A program made the position numbers and the translations under genes. From Arenibacter algicola (GTDB lineage Bacteria; Bacteroidota; Bacteroidia; Flavobacteriales; Flavobacteriaceae): 64,000 bases of DNA. Position 1 is the first letter of the stretch. Every line of letters starts with the position of its first letter. Of this stretch, positions 62,583 through 64,000 are shown piece after piece. The DNA lies in the NCBI RefSeq assembly GCF_000733925.1, contig NZ_JPOO01000003.1, positions 124,001 to 188,000 of the forward strand, written 5' to 3'. The notes under the pieces were generated by a model, which saw nothing but the letters and a program-made list of their open reading frames with translations, had not been told where the DNA came from and did no database searches.

Positions 62583-63428
62583 TTATAAATGCTCTTGGAC
62601 AAAGGCCTTCAGTTTAATGGAAGTATCCCAAAGATCCAATCCTACCCAGCCGTGACCTCCGTTAGGGTAGAAGGTAAATTGGTGTTCTACGTTTAATTCC
62701 ATTAATCTATCCCTTAGGCTTATTCCCTGGGAATTTGGAATTAAGGGATCCTGTGCTCCATAAAACAATAAGGTTGCAGGAGAAGTGGTTTTTACTTGGT
62801 ACAACGGACTCACCTCTTCCAAAACCTCTGGATCATTACCAAATTGATCTAAAAGGGTCCTTAACACGGGATTTGGTGTATTTATATATGCCTCGTCCAA
62901 AAGGTTGGTAGGCCCTACAATGCTACAGACCATTTTCACCTGTTCTTTGGTATCGTGTGCATAGCTCCACAATAGGGAAAGATGGGCACCTGCACTAGAA
63001 CCAATAAATCCGATATCCTTTAAAATTTGAAATTCATGCGCCCTATTGGACAATTCCTGAACTAATTGGTCTATGTCATGGATTTGCATTGGATAAGGAG
63101 GATTGTTCAGATCGGCCAATCTATAATTCATGTTAACTACTGCTATCTCCGATAATTGTTCCCTTATAAAGTCTTTAAAGGGATTCATTTCCGATTTTTC
63201 ACCAGCATTCCATCCTCCTCCATGTACCAGAATGAGAACTTTAGTTTCAGTGGTCCTGTTTTTTGGAAGATAAATGTCATATTTTTGATGTGTATTGGAA
63301 CCATATTCCAAGTCGATAATGTTCTTGGCCTCCAATGCGCCAGTGTCGGTTGCAATAGGATCTTCCGAACAAGAGTGGAGTATTACAAAGAAGAATCCAA
63401 GAAGTACGATAAACTGGAACTTATACAT
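62583..63428 (-). CDS. alpha/beta hydrolase lipoprotein
   Basis: A 281-residue lipoprotein (lipobox LHSC, Cys20). It is an alpha/beta hydrolase of the acetyl-esterase group: oxyanion motif HGGGW (69-73), nucleophile elbow GSSAG (143-147, Ser145), Asp in FYGAQDPLIP, and His in NGGHGW. YRLADLNNPPYPMQIHDIDQLV is the family's typical sequence after the oxyanion loop. It probably removes acyl groups from sugars or peptides at the cell surface. It is divergent from the YrdC/YciO gene. Confidence 0.9.
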   Translation of the reverse strand: MYKFQFIVLLGFFFVILHSCSEDPIATDTGALEAKNIIDLEYGSNTHQKYDIYLPKNRTTETKVLILVHGGGWNAGEKSEMNPFKDFIREQLSEIAVVNMNYRLADLNNPPYPMQIHDIDQLVQELSNRAHEFQILKDIGFIGSSAGAHLSLLWSYAHDTKEQVKMVCSIVGPTNLLDEAYINTPNPVLRTLLDQFGNDPEVLEEVSPLYQVKTTSPATLLFYGAQDPLIPNSQGISLRDRLMELNVEHQFTFYPNGGHGWVGLDLWDTSIKLKAFVQEHL

Positions 63429-63474
63429 AAAACATTATTTCTTAAATTGTTAACGTTTATTTTGAACCAATAAT

Positions 63475-64000
63475 ATGTCTGAATTTATTAAAATATATCC
63501 TGAAAATCCTAATCCTAAGGAAATTAAGAGAGTGGTGGATGTTTTGCGTAAAGGGGGCCTGATTATTTATCCAACAGATACCGTGTATGGCCTTGGGTGT
63601 GATATAACAAACACCAAAGCCTTGGAAAAAATAGCACGCATCAAAGGAGTAAAATTGGCAAAGGCCAATTGGTCCTTTATATGTGCCGATCTCAGTAACC
63701 TTTCGGACTACGTAAGGCAAATAGATACCTCTACCTTTAAAATTCTAAAGCGGGCCTTACCAGGACCTTATACTTTTATACTTCCAGGGAACAATAACCT
63801 TCCCAAAGAATTTAAAAAGAAAAAAACAGTAGGTATTCGTATTCCTGATAATTCTATTGCCAGGACCTTGGTTGAAGCACTGGGAAACCCTATCGTATCA
63901 ACCTCTATTCGTGATGAGGATGAACTTTTGGAATATACCACCGATCCAGAATTGATCTATGAAAAATGGAAAAATCTGGTAGATATAGTTATTGATGGCG
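63475..64000 (+). CDS. Sua5/YciO/YrdC family protein (partial, runs off window)
   Basis: The first 175 codons of a gene that continues past the right edge. The family core is present: DVLRKGGLIIYPTDTVYGLGCD, then KGVKLAKANWSFICADLSNLSDYV, RALPGPYTFILPG, and KTVGIRIPDN...PIVSTSIRDE. YrdC/TsaC makes threonylcarbamoyl-AMP for the t6A modification of tRNA. The KxRxxxKP signature of TsaC is altered here (KGVKLAKANWSF), which is closer to the YciO branch, whose reaction is less certain. The start ATG at 63475 follows a short divergent promoter region shared with the alpha/beta hydrolase gene. Confidence 0.88.
   Translation, partial: MSEFIKIYPENPNPKEIKRVVDVLRKGGLIIYPTDTVYGLGCDITNTKALEKIARIKGVKLAKANWSFICADLSNLSDYVRQIDTSTFKILKRALPGPYTFILPGNNNLPKEFKKKKTVGIRIPDNSIARTLVEALGNPIVSTSIRDEDELLEYTTDPELIYEKWKNLVDIVIDG

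Overview
This window is chromosomal DNA of a marine-type Flavobacteriaceae bacterium (Bacteroidota). The evidence is a SusC/SusD pair, promoters of the Bacteroidota type (a TAnnTTTG box with TTG about 19-21 bases upstream), a fused CcsBA, bacillithiol-type BshB1, DUF4290 next to murA, and low to moderate GC. Most of it is ordinary, tightly packed core genome. It also holds one carbohydrate-type accessory locus, one intact insertion sequence and one short inverted-repeat remnant.

Layout. 1-8735: tRNA-Met(CAU), a START-like protein, a class IV aminotransferase, YqgE, HU, the AAA_28-recQ-fmt operon (minus), DUF493, and DUF4290-murA. MurA carries Asp in place of the catalytic Cys. 8793-15430: a run of small minus-strand genes: GAF, secreted VOC, GNAT, YhhN, a SemiSWEET-like protein, a TIM-barrel protein, a DUF3124 lipoprotein, a YjdI/YjdJ-like pair, pirin, a Crp/Fnr regulator and DUF1801. 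15605-16588: DUF2911 protein followed by a 118-bp element with inverted ends.

16687-33792 (minus) is the most distinctive region. A secreted PIG-L deacetylase, a 33-codon one-helix membrane peptide and a sodium:solute symporter with a large hydrophilic insert form one unit. A LacI-type regulator, SusC, a SusD-like protein, a VCBS/ASPIC beta-propeller lipoprotein and a 1040-aa DUF5107-TPR protein follow. It looks like a sensing, uptake and processing locus for a glycan or glycoconjugate, but it has no recognisable glycoside hydrolase.

33871-37277 (minus): DUF2520, KdsC, Maf, a lipoprotein and MscS. 37492-46368: CcsBA, MATE, a PLP-dependent C-S lyase/synthase, BshB1, and a TPR histidine kinase on the opposite strand. 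46561-48244: tRNA-His with a complete promoter and terminator, then an ISL3-like (ISAon1-type) insertion sequence. The IS is bounded by a perfect 8-bp target duplication, and its left end is tandemly duplicated. 48327-64000: a degenerate DUF922-like protein, RecG, an operon of M1 peptidase plus two tandem patatins, DUF7935, an OmpA-like protein, a membrane-anchored FMN glutamate-synthase-like enzyme, a secreted M20 amidohydrolase, a UvrD/PcrA helicase, an alpha/beta hydrolase lipoprotein and a truncated YrdC/YciO-family gene.

All family assignments come from reading motifs. No database search was run. Several starts were moved from the longest open frame to a supported ATG (YqgE, GAF, DUF2520, M1 peptidase, DUF922-like).
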